A stretch of DNA of 6,222 nt from contig JAYEJW010000577.1 of assembly GCA_034716535.1 (NCBI GenBank), forward strand, positions 1-6,222, in the 5' to 3' direction. Positions 6,194 to 6,222 of the stretch are shown piece after piece. Numbering within the stretch: position 1 is the stretch's first letter; every line of letters begins with the position of its first letter. The notes under the pieces were generated by a model that made no database searches, was not told where the DNA came from, and saw only the letters and a program-made list of their open reading frames with translations. Origin of the DNA: JAYEJW01 sp034716535 (lineage in GTDB: Bacteria; Pseudomonadota; Gammaproteobacteria; Chromatiales; Chromatiaceae). Made by a program: the position numbers and the translations under genes.

Positions 6194-6222
6194 GAGAGCA
6201 CATGGGCGAGGCGATACCGAGC

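Overview
The window looks like chromosomal DNA from a high-GC proteobacterium. A Chromatiales-like gammaproteobacterium would fit, but that is a guess from coding style only and no taxonomic marker is present. The left two thirds are GC-rich (hand count 42 of 60 at 2581-2640), while the right part around the last gene is clearly lower (28 of 60 at 5341-5400). This suggests an acquired segment next to an older efflux locus.

Layout. Bases 1-101 are lower-GC sequence (49 of the first 100) that I cannot identify; it abuts the broken 3' end of an efflux gene. On the minus strand, a two-gene RND efflux operon runs from 3787 to 51: a membrane fusion protein (adaptor) of 410 residues, then an RND inner-membrane permease. 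The two overlap by four bases (GTGA). The permease loses homology after residue 819 and stops at 835, so about 200 C-terminal residues (TM8-TM12) are missing.

The stretch 3788-4585 has no long convincing gene. It holds two hairpins just upstream of the efflux operon and a possible Cys-rich leader peptide on the minus strand. It also holds a small plus-strand gene for a 51-residue two-helix membrane protein (3959-4114), then a stretch with nothing I can identify (4115-4290). At 4291-4524 is a decayed C-terminal piece of a Uma2-family (DUF820) nuclease-like protein. A promoter/operator-like element (TTGACA, with an inverted copy 16 bases on) follows.

From 4586 to 6187 on the plus strand lies a KAP-family P-loop NTPase with two membrane segments inserted between Walker A and Walker B. 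KAP proteins include phage-exclusion factors such as PifA of plasmid F, so a defence-type role is plausible but not shown. Its C-terminus also loses family character, after residue 501, and a perfect 8-bp inverted repeat overlaps its stop codon.

Taken together, the window is a patchwork: a disabled efflux operon, a gene remnant and a probably acquired KAP gene. Both outer genes are broken close to the window edges, which points to recombination or mobile DNA on each side. I see no CRISPR array, complete insertion sequence, rRNA or intact tRNA.
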